Shown piece by piece: positions 26,065 through 35,000 of a stretch of 53,279 bases of DNA. Both the position numbers and the translations under genes were made by a program. The stretch is from Georgenia ruanii (lineage in GTDB: Bacteria > Actinomycetota > Actinomycetes > Actinomycetales > Actinomycetaceae): NCBI RefSeq assembly GCF_009193175.1, contig NZ_VUKE01000025.1, positions 1 to 53,279 on the forward strand, given 5' to 3'. Below the pieces are notes generated by a model that did not search any database, was not told the DNA's origin, and worked only from the letters and a program-made list of their open reading frames with translations. How positions within the stretch are numbered: the stretch's first letter is position 1; each line of letters opens with the position of its first letter.

Positions 26065-26649
26065 ATGCAGCCTGACGACGACGGGAGCGTGGCGCTCACC
26101 GACGAGAGCCCGACCACACCGCCCGCTCCCGCGGCACCGGCCCGTTCCCGGCGCCGGTGGCTCACGGTGCTGCTCGCCGTCGTCCTCGTGGCCACGCTCG
26201 CGACCGGAGCCTACCTCGCCGTGCTGGCCCGGGCGTGGTCGGCGCGGGCCGACGTGCTCGACACCACCGCCACCGACCTCGGCCGCCGGCTGGCGCAGAC
26301 CGAGGCGGACCTCGACCAGCGCAGCAGCGACCTCGGCGCCGTCCAGGCCCAGCTGCAGACCGCCCAGGACCGGCTCGTCCAGCTGGCCGACGAGAAGGCC
26401 CAGACCGGCGACGACCGGGAGGCCCAGCGCCAGCTCGCGGCGTACCAGGCGCGGGTGTCGGAGGCCGCCCGGGCGGTGGCCTCCGCCCTCCAGGAGTGCG
26501 TGCGGGGCCAGGAGCGGCTCATCGGCTACCTCAAGGACCAGGAGCGGTACGACCCCGCGTCCCTGGCCGGGTTCGAGGGGGACGTCACGCGCCTGTGCGA
26601 CCAGGCGGAGGCGGCCAACACCCAGCTGCAGCGCGAGCTGGGCCAGTGA
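26065..26649 (+). CDS. Single-pass membrane protein with coiled coil, unknown function
   Basis: A 194-residue protein: a short acidic/Pro-rich cytoplasmic start, one membrane segment (about 31-52, [19 protein letters not shown]), then a predicted extracellular coiled coil (about 60-135, heptads with repeated Leu/Gln/Asp) and two Cys (near 150 and 178) that could pair. No catalytic motif. Its stop overlaps the GTG of the protease gene (GTGA), so the two are likely produced together. Divergent from infC. Confidence 0.75.
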   Translation: MQPDDDGSVALTDESPTTPPAPAAPARSRRRWLTVLLAVVLVATLATGAYLAVLARAWSARADVLDTTATDLGRRLAQTEADLDQRSSDLGAVQAQLQTAQDRLVQLADEKAQTGDDREAQRQLAAYQARVSEAARAVASALQECVRGQERLIGYLKDQERYDPASLAGFEGDVTRLCDQAEAANTQLQRELGQ

Positions 26650-27368
26650 GCCGGCGCGCCCGGTTCGCGCTCGTCGCGGTGGTCGCCGCCGCGCTGGCCG
26701 GCTGCGGGGCGCTGCCCCCGATGCCCGGGCCGCTGCCCGACTACGTCCCCGACGCGCCGGCCCCGCAGGTGGCCGCGTCGGGCTCGCTCACCCCCGACGG
26801 CGTCGCCGCGGCCGAGCGGATGGCGGTGCGGGTGCGCAACGTCGGCTGCGGGTCCCTCTCGGTCGGCTCCGGCTTCGCCCTGGACGAGCACACCGTGGTG
26901 ACCAACCGCCACGTGGTCGCCGACTCCGCCGAGCTCCAGGTGTCCACCTACGACGGGCGCGACGTGGACGTCGTCACCGTGAGCTCGACGCCGGTGGCCG
27001 ACCTCGCCCTGGTCCGCACCGCCGAGCCGCTGCCCCAGGTGCCCGGGCTCGCCGCGGGCGACCCGGCCGCGGGCACGCCGGTGACCGTGGTCGGCTACCC
27101 CAGCGGCGGGGCGCTGACGACGTCGGCCGGGCAGGTGCTCGGCGCCGTGCCGGACCCGCTGGGCACCGGGATGGACCAGGTGATCGTCACGAGCGCGGCG
27201 GTCGTCGGCGGCAGCTCGGGCAGCGCCGCGCTGGACGCCGACGGCCGCGTGGTCGGCGTCGTCTACGCCGGCGACGACCGGGGGCAGAGCTACCTCGTGC
27301 CGCTCAGCCTGCTCCAGGCGCTGCTGGCCGACACCTCGGCGTTCGCGCCGCTCACCGCGTGCCGCTGA
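26646..27368 (+). CDS. Trypsin-like serine protease, lipoprotein
   Basis: A 240-residue S1-fold protease. The N-terminus is a lipoprotein signal (RRARFALVAVVAAALAGC) with lipobox LAGC and Cys20 as lipidation site. The catalytic triad reads His89 in TNRHVV, Asp119 in VADLALV and Ser191 in GGSSGSA. It lacks a PDZ domain. The GTG at 26646 overlaps the previous stop. Processing would need Lgt and LspA; lspA is elsewhere in this window. It ends 8 bp from the convergent sseB stop. The partner coiled-coil protein may be its anchor or substrate (inference). Confidence 0.85.
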   Translation: MSRRARFALVAVVAAALAGCGALPPMPGPLPDYVPDAPAPQVAASGSLTPDGVAAAERMAVRVRNVGCGSLSVGSGFALDEHTVVTNRHVVADSAELQVSTYDGRDVDVVTVSSTPVADLALVRTAEPLPQVPGLAAGDPAAGTPVTVVGYPSGGALTTSAGQVLGAVPDPLGTGMDQVIVTSAAVVGGSSGSAALDADGRVVGVVYAGDDRGQSYLVPLSLLQALLADTSAFAPLTACR

Positions 27369-27375
27369 GCGGGGC

Positions 27376-28260
27376 TCAGCCGGCCTCGACCGCCACCGGG
27401 TAGAGCTCGAGGGAGTCCACCCGCTCGCGCACCTGCGGCTGCTCGGCGAGGGCCTGGCTCACGCGGCCGACGGCGTCGCGCAGCTGCTCGGCCGACAGCC
27501 CGGCGCGCACGGCGAGGACCACCCGCAGCTCCGCCCGCTCCCCGCGCTCCAGACGCACCCCGACCAGGCCGGCGATGCCGGCCAGGGCGGTCGTCAGCAG
27601 CTGCGGCAGCTCGGGGTCGGCCCAGGACGGGGTCCACGGCTTCTGCTGGGCCAGCGCCCACACCGCCGGGCGCGGCACGAGCACGGTCCCCTCGCCGCCG
27701 GGGTCGAGGACCATGAGGGAGTCGGTCTCCCCCACCGCGGACAGCGCCGCACGGGTGGCCTCGACCGGCACCGGCCGGGCGGTGGCGTCCCAGGCGTGCA
27801 GCGCGGCGACGCCGGAGAAGATCGGCAGGGCGGCGCGCCCGTCGGGGGTGCGCACGGAGACCATCGCGGCGGAGGCCATGGCGTCCGCCGCGCGGTCCCC
27901 GGAACGGAACGCGTCGGCGTCGTGGCTGCGGACGGCGCCGTCGTCGGTGGTGCCGGGGTGCTCGTGGGCCACGACCGGCACGAGCACGCGCCCGGTGCGC
28001 AGCGCCTCCACGACGGCGCGCACCCGCTCGCCGTCGTCGGCCTCGGCCAGCGCCGCGGCCATGGCGGGCTCGACCGTCCCGTCGTCGCCCGCGAAGGGGT
28101 TGGGCTTGAGCATCCGCCCCGCCCAGGGCTGCCCGGCGGAGTCGGCGGGTCCGGCGAGGTGGTCGTGGGCGAGCCCCTCCGCGATCCGCAGCGGCTCGCG
28201 GCCGGCGGGCTGGACGAGCCCGCCGTCGGGGCGGGGCACCAGCCGGTCGTCGTCGCTCAC
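27376..28260 (-). CDS. SseB-family protein
   Basis: A 294-residue protein with the SseB core: [13 protein letters not shown], a stretch with [44 protein letters not shown] and an effector-like C-terminal region with [13 protein letters not shown]. SseB-domain proteins are widespread in actinobacteria but have no agreed function. GTG at 28260 overlaps the priA stop (GTGA), a his-operon tail position. A conserved NPFAGDDG motif lies near residue 57. Confidence 0.8.
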   Translation of the reverse strand: MSDDDRLVPRPDGGLVQPAGREPLRIAEGLAHDHLAGPADSAGQPWAGRMLKPNPFAGDDGTVEPAMAAALAEADDGERVRAVVEALRTGRVLVPVVAHEHPGTTDDGAVRSHDADAFRSGDRAADAMASAAMVSVRTPDGRAALPIFSGVAALHAWDATARPVPVEATRAALSAVGETDSLMVLDPGGEGTVLVPRPAVWALAQQKPWTPSWADPELPQLLTTALAGIAGLVGVRLERGERAELRVVLAVRAGLSAEQLRDAVGRVSQALAEQPQVRERVDSLELYPVAVEAG

Positions 28261-28991
28261 GGCCGGCCGGCGATATCGAGCGCCTCGGACAGGGTGAAGG
28301 CGCCGGCGTACAGCGCCTTGCCGACGATGGCGCCCTCGACGCCGACGTCGGTCAGCCCCCGCAGGGCCTCGATGTCGTGGAGGTTGGCGATGCCGCCGGA
28401 GGCGACCACCGGCGCCTGGGTGCGCGCGCACACCTCGCGGAGCAGCTCGACGTTGGGGCCGCGCAGGGTGCCGTCCTTGGTCACGTCCGTGACGACGTAG
28501 CGCGAGCAGCCGTCGGCCTCCAGGCGGGCGAGGACCTCCCACAGGTCCCCGCCCTCGCGGGTCCAGCCCCGGGCGGCCAGGGTGGTGCCGCGCACGTCGA
28601 GCCCGACGGCGACGCGGTCGCCGTGCTCGCGGATGACCTTGGAGGTCCACTCGGGGTTCTCCAGGGCGGCGGTGCCGAGGTTGACGCGCCGCGCGCCGGA
28701 GCCGAGGGCCCGCTCGAGGGACTCGTCGTCGCGGATCCCGCCGGAGAGCTCGACCTTGACGTCCAGCTCCCCGACGATCCGGGCGAGCAGGTCGTGGTTG
28801 CTGCCGCGCCCGAAGGCCGCGTCGAGGTCGACGAGGTGGATCCACTCCGCGCCCTCCTCAACCCAGGCGCGGGCCGCCTCGGCCGGGTCGCCGTAGGAGG
28901 TCTCCGAGCCGGCCTCGCCCTGGAAGAGCCGGACGGCCTGGCCGTCCACGACGTCGACGGCGGGCAGCAGCTCCAGGCGCGGTGTGCTCAT
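28257..28991 (-). CDS. priA: PriA: phosphoribosyl isomerase (HisA/TrpF type)
   Basis: A 244-residue (beta/alpha)8 isomerase. Actinobacterial PriA enzymes act on both ProFAR (histidine) and PRA (tryptophan). The catalytic Asp pair lies in [15 protein letters not shown] and [12 protein letters not shown], with [10 protein letters not shown] and the PriA-type loop [15 protein letters not shown] containing the Trp used for both substrates. Bifunctionality is inferred from this loop; no trpF is in the window. Follows hisH after 49 bp; SseB overlaps its end. Confidence 0.92.
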   Translation of the reverse strand: MSTPRLELLPAVDVVDGQAVRLFQGEAGSETSYGDPAEAARAWVEEGAEWIHLVDLDAAFGRGSNHDLLARIVGELDVKVELSGGIRDDESLERALGSGARRVNLGTAALENPEWTSKVIREHGDRVAVGLDVRGTTLAARGWTREGGDLWEVLARLEADGCSRYVVTDVTKDGTLRGPNVELLREVCARTQAPVVASGGIANLHDIEALRGLTDVGVEGAIVGKALYAGAFTLSEALDIAGRP

Positions 28992-29040
28992 GCGGTTCGT
29001 ACCTCTTCTCTTCCGGCGGTCAGCCGTGGTCGTCCGGCGT

Positions 29041-29679
29041 TCAGCCGAGCGTGGAGACCCAGTTGCGCAGCAGCTGGGCGCCGGCGTCGCCGGACTTCTC
29101 GGGATGGAACTGGGTGGCCGACAGCGCGCCGTTCTCCACGGCGGCGACGAACCGGGAGCCGTGCTCGGCCCAGGTGACCAGCGGCTCGCGCAGCGGGGTG
29201 TCCCCGCGCAGCGCCGCGGCCGGGTCGGTCTGGACGCCGTAGGAGTGCACGAAGTAGAAGCGCTCGCCCTCGACCCCCCGGAACAGCACGGTGCCCTCGG
29301 GCGGCTCCACGGTCGACCAGCCCATGTGCGGGACGACGTCGGCGCGCAGCCGTTCGACCTCGCCGGGCCACTGGTCCAGCCCGGCGGTGGTCACGCCGTG
29401 CTCGGTGCCCTTGGTGAACATCACCTGCAGGCCCACGCAGATGCCCAGCACCGGCCGGCCGCCGGCCAGGCGGCGCTCGATCATGCGGTCCCCGCCGACG
29501 GCGCGCAGCTGGTCCATGACGGCGGCGAACGCGCCCACGCCGGGCACCACGAGCCCGTCCGCAGCGGCGACGGCGGCCGGGTCCGCGGTCAGCTCGACCT
29601 CCGCGCCGATGCGCTCGAGCGCGCGGACGGCGGACCGGACGTTCCCCGAGCCGTAGTCGAAGACGACGACCGTGCTCAT
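29041..29679 (-). CDS. hisH: Imidazole glycerol phosphate synthase, glutaminase subunit
   Basis: A 212-residue class I glutamine amidotransferase that supplies ammonia to HisF. The nucleophile Cys is in [10 protein letters not shown], and the His-Glu pair in TQFHPEKS. Opens [16 protein letters not shown] as HisH does. ATG at 29679 overlaps the stop of the unknown gene upstream (ATGA). hisF is not in the window. Confidence 0.96.
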   Translation of the reverse strand: MSTVVVFDYGSGNVRSAVRALERIGAEVELTADPAAVAAADGLVVPGVGAFAAVMDQLRAVGGDRMIERRLAGGRPVLGICVGLQVMFTKGTEHGVTTAGLDQWPGEVERLRADVVPHMGWSTVEPPEGTVLFRGVEGERFYFVHSYGVQTDPAAALRGDTPLREPLVTWAEHGSRFVAAVENGALSATQFHPEKSGDAGAQLLRNWVSTLG

Positions 29680-30476
29680 GGCTTTCTCCGTCGCAGACCG
29701 CGGGCGAACATGCGGGCGGCCTTCCAGCGCGGCAGCGTGCCGGAGCGCTGGTGGCCCTTGACGTCCTGGGGGCGGACCCGGCCGAGCAGCAGGTCCTCGA
29801 CCACCTGGTCGGCGTTGGCGAGCACCAGCCCGGCGGGCATGTCGCCCTCGGGCTCCCCGCCGGTGTACTGGCGGGCGTGGATGTGCCCGGACAGGCCGGC
29901 CTCGATGCCCACGTCGGTGGCCAGCTCGGCGGCGAGGAGCACGACGCCGGCCCGCGCCAGCCGGGACAGGGTGGTGGCCAGCTCCTCCGCCTCCGGCGGC
30001 AGGCTCGGTCCGCCGCCCTCGCCGACGAGCTCGCTGATGTCCCACTCGTCCGTGGCCTGCTTCGGGGCGAGCTCGAGCACGGCGACCGCTCCGGAGGTGG
30101 AGGGGACGACGTCGACGTCGATGCCGCTCATCGCGCACAGCCCGGCCAGCGCCGGCGCCGAGGCGACCGGGGTGAGCACGAGCGCGATGGCGCCGGGGCG
30201 CTGGTGCGCGGCGGGCGCCCCGGCCTCGTCGGGCGCGCCGCCGGCCTCGGTGCCGCCGACCTGGGTGGCGTCCGGCCCGGGCACCTCGGCGGCCGCGCCC
30301 AGCGCGGCGAGCATCCGCTCGACGTCGGCCTCGGTCAGCGGGGCGTCGCCGGGGGTGCCCTGGTCCGGCAGGTCGCCGGGCACCGACGGCGCGGCGTCGT
30401 CCGGGCGCTCGCCGTCGGGCCGCTCGTCCTCCGGCCGCCGGTCGCCGTCGTCGGGGCGCCCTGCGGCGGGGCTCAC
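29676..30476 (-). CDS. Unknown protein embedded in the histidine operon
   Basis: A 266-residue protein, not recognised. Its first 75 residues are Asp/Pro/Gly-rich and look disordered (for example [19 protein letters not shown]), followed by a globular region of about 190 residues with [20 protein letters not shown], a segment around [20 protein letters not shown], and a basic end ([17 protein letters not shown]). It has GTGA and ATGA overlaps with hisB and hisH, so it is translated as part of the operon. A histidine-related role is suggested only by location. Confidence 0.75.
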   Translation of the reverse strand: MSPAAGRPDDGDRRPEDERPDGERPDDAAPSVPGDLPDQGTPGDAPLTEADVERMLAALGAAAEVPGPDATQVGGTEAGGAPDEAGAPAAHQRPGAIALVLTPVASAPALAGLCAMSGIDVDVVPSTSGAVAVLELAPKQATDEWDISELVGEGGGPSLPPEAEELATTLSRLARAGVVLLAAELATDVGIEAGLSGHIHARQYTGGEPEGDMPAGLVLANADQVVEDLLLGRVRPQDVKGHQRSGTLPRWKAARMFARGLRRRKP

Positions 30477-31090
30477 AGTGCCCCCTTGGTCGACGGCACG
30501 CCCTCCACGCGGGGGTCGAGCGCGACCGCGGCGCGCAGCGCCCGGGCCAGCGCCTTGAACTGCGCCTCGACGATGTGGTGCGGGTCGCGCCCGGCCAGCA
30601 CCCTCACGTGCAGGCAGATGGCGGCGTGGTGGGCGATCGACTCGAGCACGTGCCGGGTCAGCGAACCGGTGAAGTGCCCGCCGATGAGGTGGTACTCCTG
30701 CCCCTCCGGCTCGCCGGAGTGGACGAGGTAGGGGCGCCCGGAGACGTCGACGACCGCGAGCGCGAGGGCCTCGTCCAGCGGCACCATGGCGTCCCCGAAG
30801 CGGGAGATGCCCTTCTTGTCCCCCAGCGCCTGGCGCAGCGCCTCGCCGAGGCAGATGGCGACGTCCTCGACGGTGTGGTGGGCGTCGATGTGGGTGTCCC
30901 CGGTCGCGCGCACGGTGAGGTCGATGAGGGAGTGCTTGCCCAGCGCGGTGAGCATGTGGTCGTAGAAGGGCACCGACGTGGAGATGTCGGTCCGCCCGGT
31001 GCCGTCGAGGTCCAGCTCGACGACGACGTCGGACTCCGACGTCGTGCGCACGACCCGCGCCGTGCGCGTTCCCACCAGCTGCTGCGTCAC
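30473..31090 (-). CDS. hisB: Imidazoleglycerol-phosphate dehydratase
   Basis: A 205-residue dehydratase (single-function, without the phosphatase domain of E. coli HisB). It has the two metal-binding His clusters [15 protein letters not shown] and [16 protein letters not shown], plus [15 protein letters not shown] (GDxHHxxE-like). The GTG start overlaps the hisC stop (GTGA). Length matches other IGPDs. Confidence 0.97.
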   Translation of the reverse strand: MTQQLVGTRTARVVRTTSESDVVVELDLDGTGRTDISTSVPFYDHMLTALGKHSLIDLTVRATGDTHIDAHHTVEDVAICLGEALRQALGDKKGISRFGDAMVPLDEALALAVVDVSGRPYLVHSGEPEGQEYHLIGGHFTGSLTRHVLESIAHHAAICLHVRVLAGRDPHHIVEAQFKALARALRAAVALDPRVEGVPSTKGAL

Positions 31091-32238
31091 CAGCCCAGCA
31101 CCTCCTCCAGCGCCGCCTTGAAGGCGGCCGTCTCCTGCGGCGTCCCGACCGAGACGCGCAGCCAGCCCGCGGGCCCCACCTCGCGGATGAGGACGCCACG
31201 CTTCAGCAGACCATTCCACACCGCGTGGCGATCTTCGAAAACTCCGAAGAGCACGAAGTTGGCGTCCGAGTCTGCCACCTGCAGCCCGTGCCCCCGCAGC
31301 CAGGTCACGAGCTCGTCGCGCTCGGCGCGCAGCGAGGCCACCTGGCCCATCAGCGCACCGCGGTGACGCAGCGCGGCCAGTGCGGCCGCCTGCGTCACGG
31401 CGGAGAGGTGGTAGGGCAGCCGGACGACGCGGAGCTTGTCCACCAGCGCCGGGGCCGCCGCGAGGTACCCCAGGCGCAGCCCGGCCATGCCGAACGCCTT
31501 GGACATCGTCCGGGAGACGGCCAGGTGGGGGAAGCGCTCGAGCAGGTCCAGCGCGGTGGGGGTGCCCTCGCGGCGGAACTCGCCGTACGCCTCGTCCACG
31601 ACCACGACCGAGGCGGTGGGGCCGCCGTCGGCGTCGGCCGGCCCGGTGGTCGCGGCCGCCTCGCAGATCGCCTCGATGGTGCTCAGCGGCAGGGCGGTGC
31701 CCGTGGGGTTGTTCGGGCTGGCGAGGAGGATCACCGCGGGGCGGTGGGCGGCGACCTGGGCGACGGCGTAGCCGGGGTCGAGGCTGAAGTCCTCCTCGCG
31801 CCGCGCGGCGATCCACGCGGTGAGGGTGTCGCGGGCGTACTCGGGGTACATCGAGTACGTGGGCGCGAAGGAGAGGACCGCGCGGCCGGTGCCGCCGAAG
31901 GCCTGCAGCAGGTGCAGCATGACCTCGTTGGAGCCGTTCGCCGCCCAGAGGTGGTGCGGGGCGAGCGTGACGCCGGACTCCACGCGCAGGTACTCGGCGA
32001 GCTCGGCGCGCAGCTCGCCGAAGTCGCGGTCCGGGTAGCGGTTGAGGCCGTGGGCGGCCTCGGCGACGGCGGCGGCGATGTCCGCGACGACGGCGTCCGA
32101 CGGCGGGTAGGGGTTCTCGTTGACGTTCAGCCGCACCGGCACGTCGAGCTGCGGCGCGCCGTAGGGCTCGAGGCCCGCGAGCTCGGGGCGCAGCGGCAGC
32201 CGCACGCTCTCGGTCGCCTCGGTGGAGGGGGTGGTCAC
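31087..32238 (-). CDS. hisC: Histidinol-phosphate aminotransferase
   Basis: A 383-residue class I/II PLP aminotransferase. [48 protein letters not shown] and the PLP lysine region [17 protein letters not shown] are all present. The GTG at 32238 is 6 nt after TAGACT, a leaderless arrangement. It is first in the hisC-B-x-H-priA-sseB transcript; hisD, normally just upstream, is 5.6 kb away. Confidence 0.96.
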   Translation of the reverse strand: MTTPSTEATESVRLPLRPELAGLEPYGAPQLDVPVRLNVNENPYPPSDAVVADIAAAVAEAAHGLNRYPDRDFGELRAELAEYLRVESGVTLAPHHLWAANGSNEVMLHLLQAFGGTGRAVLSFAPTYSMYPEYARDTLTAWIAARREEDFSLDPGYAVAQVAAHRPAVILLASPNNPTGTALPLSTIEAICEAAATTGPADADGGPTASVVVVDEAYGEFRREGTPTALDLLERFPHLAVSRTMSKAFGMAGLRLGYLAAAPALVDKLRVVRLPYHLSAVTQAAALAALRHRGALMGQVASLRAERDELVTWLRGHGLQVADSDANFVLFGVFEDRHAVWNGLLKRGVLIREVGPAGWLRVSVGTPQETAAFKAALEEVLGW

Positions 32239-32244
32239 CCCACG

Positions 32245-32250
32245 AGTCTA
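32245..32250 (-). promoter_or_regulatory. Leaderless -10 of hisC
   Basis: TAGACT on the minus strand ends 6 nt before the GTG start, with no ribosome site. It suggests hisC gained or uses its own promoter now that it is detached from hisD. No convincing -35. Confidence 0.6.
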
Positions 32251-32304
32251 GGTGCCGTGGGCGGGCCCGACGGCGCGTGGCCGAGTGACGGACGGTGGCG
32301 CGTG

Positions 32305-32427
32305 GCGCCTGCAGGCGCTCGCCGCGCGGCCCCGCCGTCCCGCTCGGGCCGCGAGCGCCCGGGGCCACTCTTCCCGGGCGGGTTGCCCCGGGGCGCTTCC
32401 GCGGAATCGTCCCGCCCGGCGGGCGGG
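32305..32427. repeat. Cluster of palindromes at the hisC border
   Basis: Within 123 bp there are three exact inverted repeats: gcgcctgcaggcgc (32305-32318), ttccgcggaa (32397-32406) and cccgcc/ggcggg around a 5-nt loop (32411-32427), with a further cccgggc/gccccgg foldback between them. The 257-bp gap between hisC and the TMEM175 gene holds nothing else apart from the two start-site promoters. Confidence 0.55.
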
Positions 32428-32495
32428 CATTGCCGGCGCTACTGGGCTGCCGATGCCGCCGCGTCATGCCGCCCGGCGTCGCTTAGCGTCGATCC

Positions 32496-33095
32496 ATGTC
32501 GACCGGTCGCATGGAGGCGTTCAGCGACGCGGTCATCGCGATCGCCATCACGGTGATGGTGCTCGAGCTGCCCACGCCGCACGACACCACCTGGCACGCC
32601 CTGCGGGACGCGTGGCCGGTGCTGCTGTCGTACGTGCTGAGCTTCGTCATCCTCGGCATCTACTGGAACAACCACCATCACATGCTGCAGGCCACCACGC
32701 GGGTGAACGGGCCGATCCTGTGGGCGAACCTGCACCTGCTGTTCTGGCTGTCGCTGGTCCCGTTCACCACCGCCTGGATGGGCGAGAACGCCTTCGCGTC
32801 GGTGCCCACCGCGGCCTACGGCGTCGTCCTGCTCGCCGCCGCCCTGGCCTACTACGCCCTGCAGGGCCTGATCATCCGGGACCAGGGCGAGGGGTCCATC
32901 GTCGCCGCCGCGGTGGGCCGGGACCTCAAGGGCAAGCTCTCGCCGGTGCTCTACGTGATCGGCATCGGCCTGTCCTTCCTCAGCAGCCGGGCCGCGGTCG
33001 CCGTCTTCGCCACGGTCGCGCTCGTGTGGCTGATCCCCGACCGCCGGATCGAGCGCGGCCTGACCGCCGCTCGTCCGGATGACGGCGGGGAGTGA
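32496..33095 (+). CDS. TMEM175/DUF1211-family membrane protein
   Basis: A 199-residue membrane protein with the hallmark of TMEM175 potassium channels, a first helix beginning GRMEAFSDAVIAIAITVMVLE (FSD motif), and about six membrane segments, including YWNNHHHMLQ. Bacterial members form potassium-selective channels as tetramers. The ATG at 32496 is 6 nt after TAGCGT (32484-32489), with no ribosome site. First gene of the block separating hisD from hisC. Confidence 0.85.
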   Translation: MSTGRMEAFSDAVIAIAITVMVLELPTPHDTTWHALRDAWPVLLSYVLSFVILGIYWNNHHHMLQATTRVNGPILWANLHLLFWLSLVPFTTAWMGENAFASVPTAAYGVVLLAAALAYYALQGLIIRDQGEGSIVAAAVGRDLKGKLSPVLYVIGIGLSFLSSRAAVAVFATVALVWLIPDRRIERGLTAARPDDGGE

Positions 33096-33272
33096 CGAAG
33101 CACCGGTTCTGCTCTCCCTGCACGCGCGGTCGCGGCCTGCCCGCGTGTGCAGCCAGCCCTCGCCGCCGGCGCCACCGATGTTTCCGCGGAAGCGCCCGCA
33201 CCGTGCCCGCACACGGCGCCCCTGGCCGTTCTCGTTCCCTCGGAGGAGTTTCCACATCTTTCTCGAGGCCAA

Positions 33273-33317
33273 GCGACCGATGTCAGCCCCCTCTCCTAGG
33301 CTCGAACGAAGTTTCGA
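33273..33317 (+). promoter_or_regulatory. LexA (SOS) box overlapping the promoter of the HNH-recQ pair
   Basis: TCGAAC, 4 bp, TTTCGA (33302-33317) matches the mycobacterial/actinobacterial LexA box TCGAAC-N4-GTTCGA at 11 of 12 defined positions. It begins at the last base of a probable -10 TAGGCT (33297-33302), with gcgacc (33273-33278) as a weak -35 at 18 bp. LexA bound here would block transcription, so damage induction is expected. The box lies 15 bp upstream of the ATG, before the GGAGGT ribosome site. The rest of the 237-bp upstream gap shows no gene. Confidence 0.65.
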
Positions 33318-33332
33318 CGACGGAGGTGTGCG

Positions 33333-35000
33333 ATGCTGCTGGCAACCGGCGACCCACCCGCGACGGCCATGCCCGAGGATCAACCGGTGTCGGACTCCAC
33401 GTCCCCGCCGGGCGGCCCCGTCCCGGCGTCAGACGAGGCGCTCGTCGACGAGCTGACCACCGTGGCGGCCCACATCGCCGCCGCGACCTGCCGGTTCCTG
33501 GTCCTGCTCGGCGAGTTCGACGCACGGGAGGCCTGGGGCGAGGACGGCATCCTCTCCGCCGCGCACTGGCTCGGCTGGCGATGCGGGATGGGCCCCGTGG
33601 CCGCCCGGGAGCACGTGCGGGTCGCCCGCGCGCTGCGCGCCCTGCCGGTCACGGTCCGGGCCTTCGCCCAGGGCCGCCTCTCCTACTCGAAGGTCCGCGC
33701 CATCACGCGGGTGGCCACGCCCCAGACCGAGGCCGACCTGGTCGACGTCGCCCTGCATGCGCCTGCCCATCACCTCGAGCGTCTCGTGCGCGGGCTGCGC
33801 ACGACGCAGACCCTTGAGGACAGCCGCGAGCGCCACGCGCGCCGGCACCTGTCCTGGCGGTGGGCCGACGACGGCTCGCTGCTCCTGTCCGGGCGCTTCT
33901 CTCCGGAGGACGGGGCGCTGATCGTCCAGGCGCTCGAGGTGCGCCGCGACCGTGCTGAGGCCGAGCTCGCCGACACGGTGCCACCCGAGGCGGACGCCCC
34001 CCCAAGGCGGGAGGACGAGCCGCCGGACCCGACCGTCGCCGACCGCAGGTCCCTCGCCGACGCGCTGGTGGAGCTGTGCGCCGAGGCGCCGGTCCCGGGC
34101 GACGACAGGCCCCGCACCAGCCGCTCCCCCGAGACGGTCGTGCACGTGACGCTCGCCGACCTCCGCTCGCCCACCGCGCCGGTGGACACGGTCGACACCG
34201 CCCCAGCGGTCGACGGGAACGGGACGGCGCCGCTCATGGCGTCCGACGCCGCCCCGCCGCCGCAGGCCCTCGCCACCGAGTCCCTCGTCACGACACCGCG
34301 CCTCGACGACGGCCCGGCCCTGCACCCGGAGACCGCCCGCCGCCTCGCGTGCGACGCGGGGATCGTCGTCGAGGTCCACGACGACGGCGTCGGCGTCTCG
34401 GGCCGCACGCTGGAGGTGGGCGCGAAGGTGCGGAAGCCGACCGCGGCGCTGATCCGGGCGCTGTGGGGCAGGGACCGCGGGTGCCGCTACCCCGGCTGCA
34501 CGCGCAGGCACTTCCTGCAGGCCCACCACGTCCTGCACTGGGCCGACGGCGGACTCACCGTGATCACCAACATGGTGCTCCTGTGCGGCACCAACCACAG
34601 GCTCCTCCACGAGGGCCAGTACTCGCTCACCCTGGATCCCGACGGCTCGGTGACGGTCCGCGACCGGCGCGGCGCGATCATCCATCCCGTACCGGCCCAG
34701 GCCGGGCGGCTCGATGGCTGGCGCCCCGCCGTCGCCGTCGACGCCGCGACCCTCACCCCCGAGTGGTCGGGCGAGCCGCTGGACACCGCCTACGCCACCA
34801 CGGTGCTGCTGGAGAGCTGGGCGCTCGCCGAGGAGCTGGCCGCCGCTGACGCCGAGGACCCCGAGCCGGCGGAAGCCGCCGGCGAGCTCACGGACCCTTG
34901 TCTCTCGCAGGACCAGCAGGTCCCCCGCCGCCCACACCCCGACGACGGGAGGCGCGCCGACTGTGAGAGCGTGGACGCCGACGGAGGGGACGATTCATGA
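33333..35000 (+). CDS. DUF222 / HNH endonuclease domain protein (13E12-type)
   Basis: A 555-residue protein. DUF222 covers about residues 30-340, and an HNH nuclease motif follows with the zinc Cys pair in CRYPGC (384-389), the tandem His in QAHHVLHW (398-399) and the closing LCGTNHRLLH. The last 60 residues are Asp/Glu-rich. This family is abundant in actinobacteria (mycobacterial 13E12 repeats), with unproven function. Start ATG follows GGAGGT. Its stop overlaps the ATG of the recQ-like gene (ATGA), and a LexA box precedes it, pointing to a DNA-damage role or a mobile origin. Confidence 0.9.
   Translation: MLLATGDPPATAMPEDQPVSDSTSPPGGPVPASDEALVDELTTVAAHIAAATCRFLVLLGEFDAREAWGEDGILSAAHWLGWRCGMGPVAAREHVRVARALRALPVTVRAFAQGRLSYSKVRAITRVATPQTEADLVDVALHAPAHHLERLVRGLRTTQTLEDSRERHARRHLSWRWADDGSLLLSGRFSPEDGALIVQALEVRRDRAEAELADTVPPEADAPPRREDEPPDPTVADRRSLADALVELCAEAPVPGDDRPRTSRSPETVVHVTLADLRSPTAPVDTVDTAPAVDGNGTAPLMASDAAPPPQALATESLVTTPRLDDGPALHPETARRLACDAGIVVEVHDDGVGVSGRTLEVGAKVRKPTAALIRALWGRDRGCRYPGCTRRHFLQAHHVLHWADGGLTVITNMVLLCGTNHRLLHEGQYSLTLDPDGSVTVRDRRGAIIHPVPAQAGRLDGWRPAVAVDAATLTPEWSGEPLDTAYATTVLLESWALAEELAAADAEDPEPAEAAGELTDPCLSQDQQVPRRPHPDDGRRADCESVDADGGDDS

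Noticed and set aside
33333-35000. Prophage or insertion-sequence cargo
   Set aside because: No integrase, transposase, terminal repeats or att-like sites flank the HNH gene. It could still be a horizontally moved module, which is treated as a finding.
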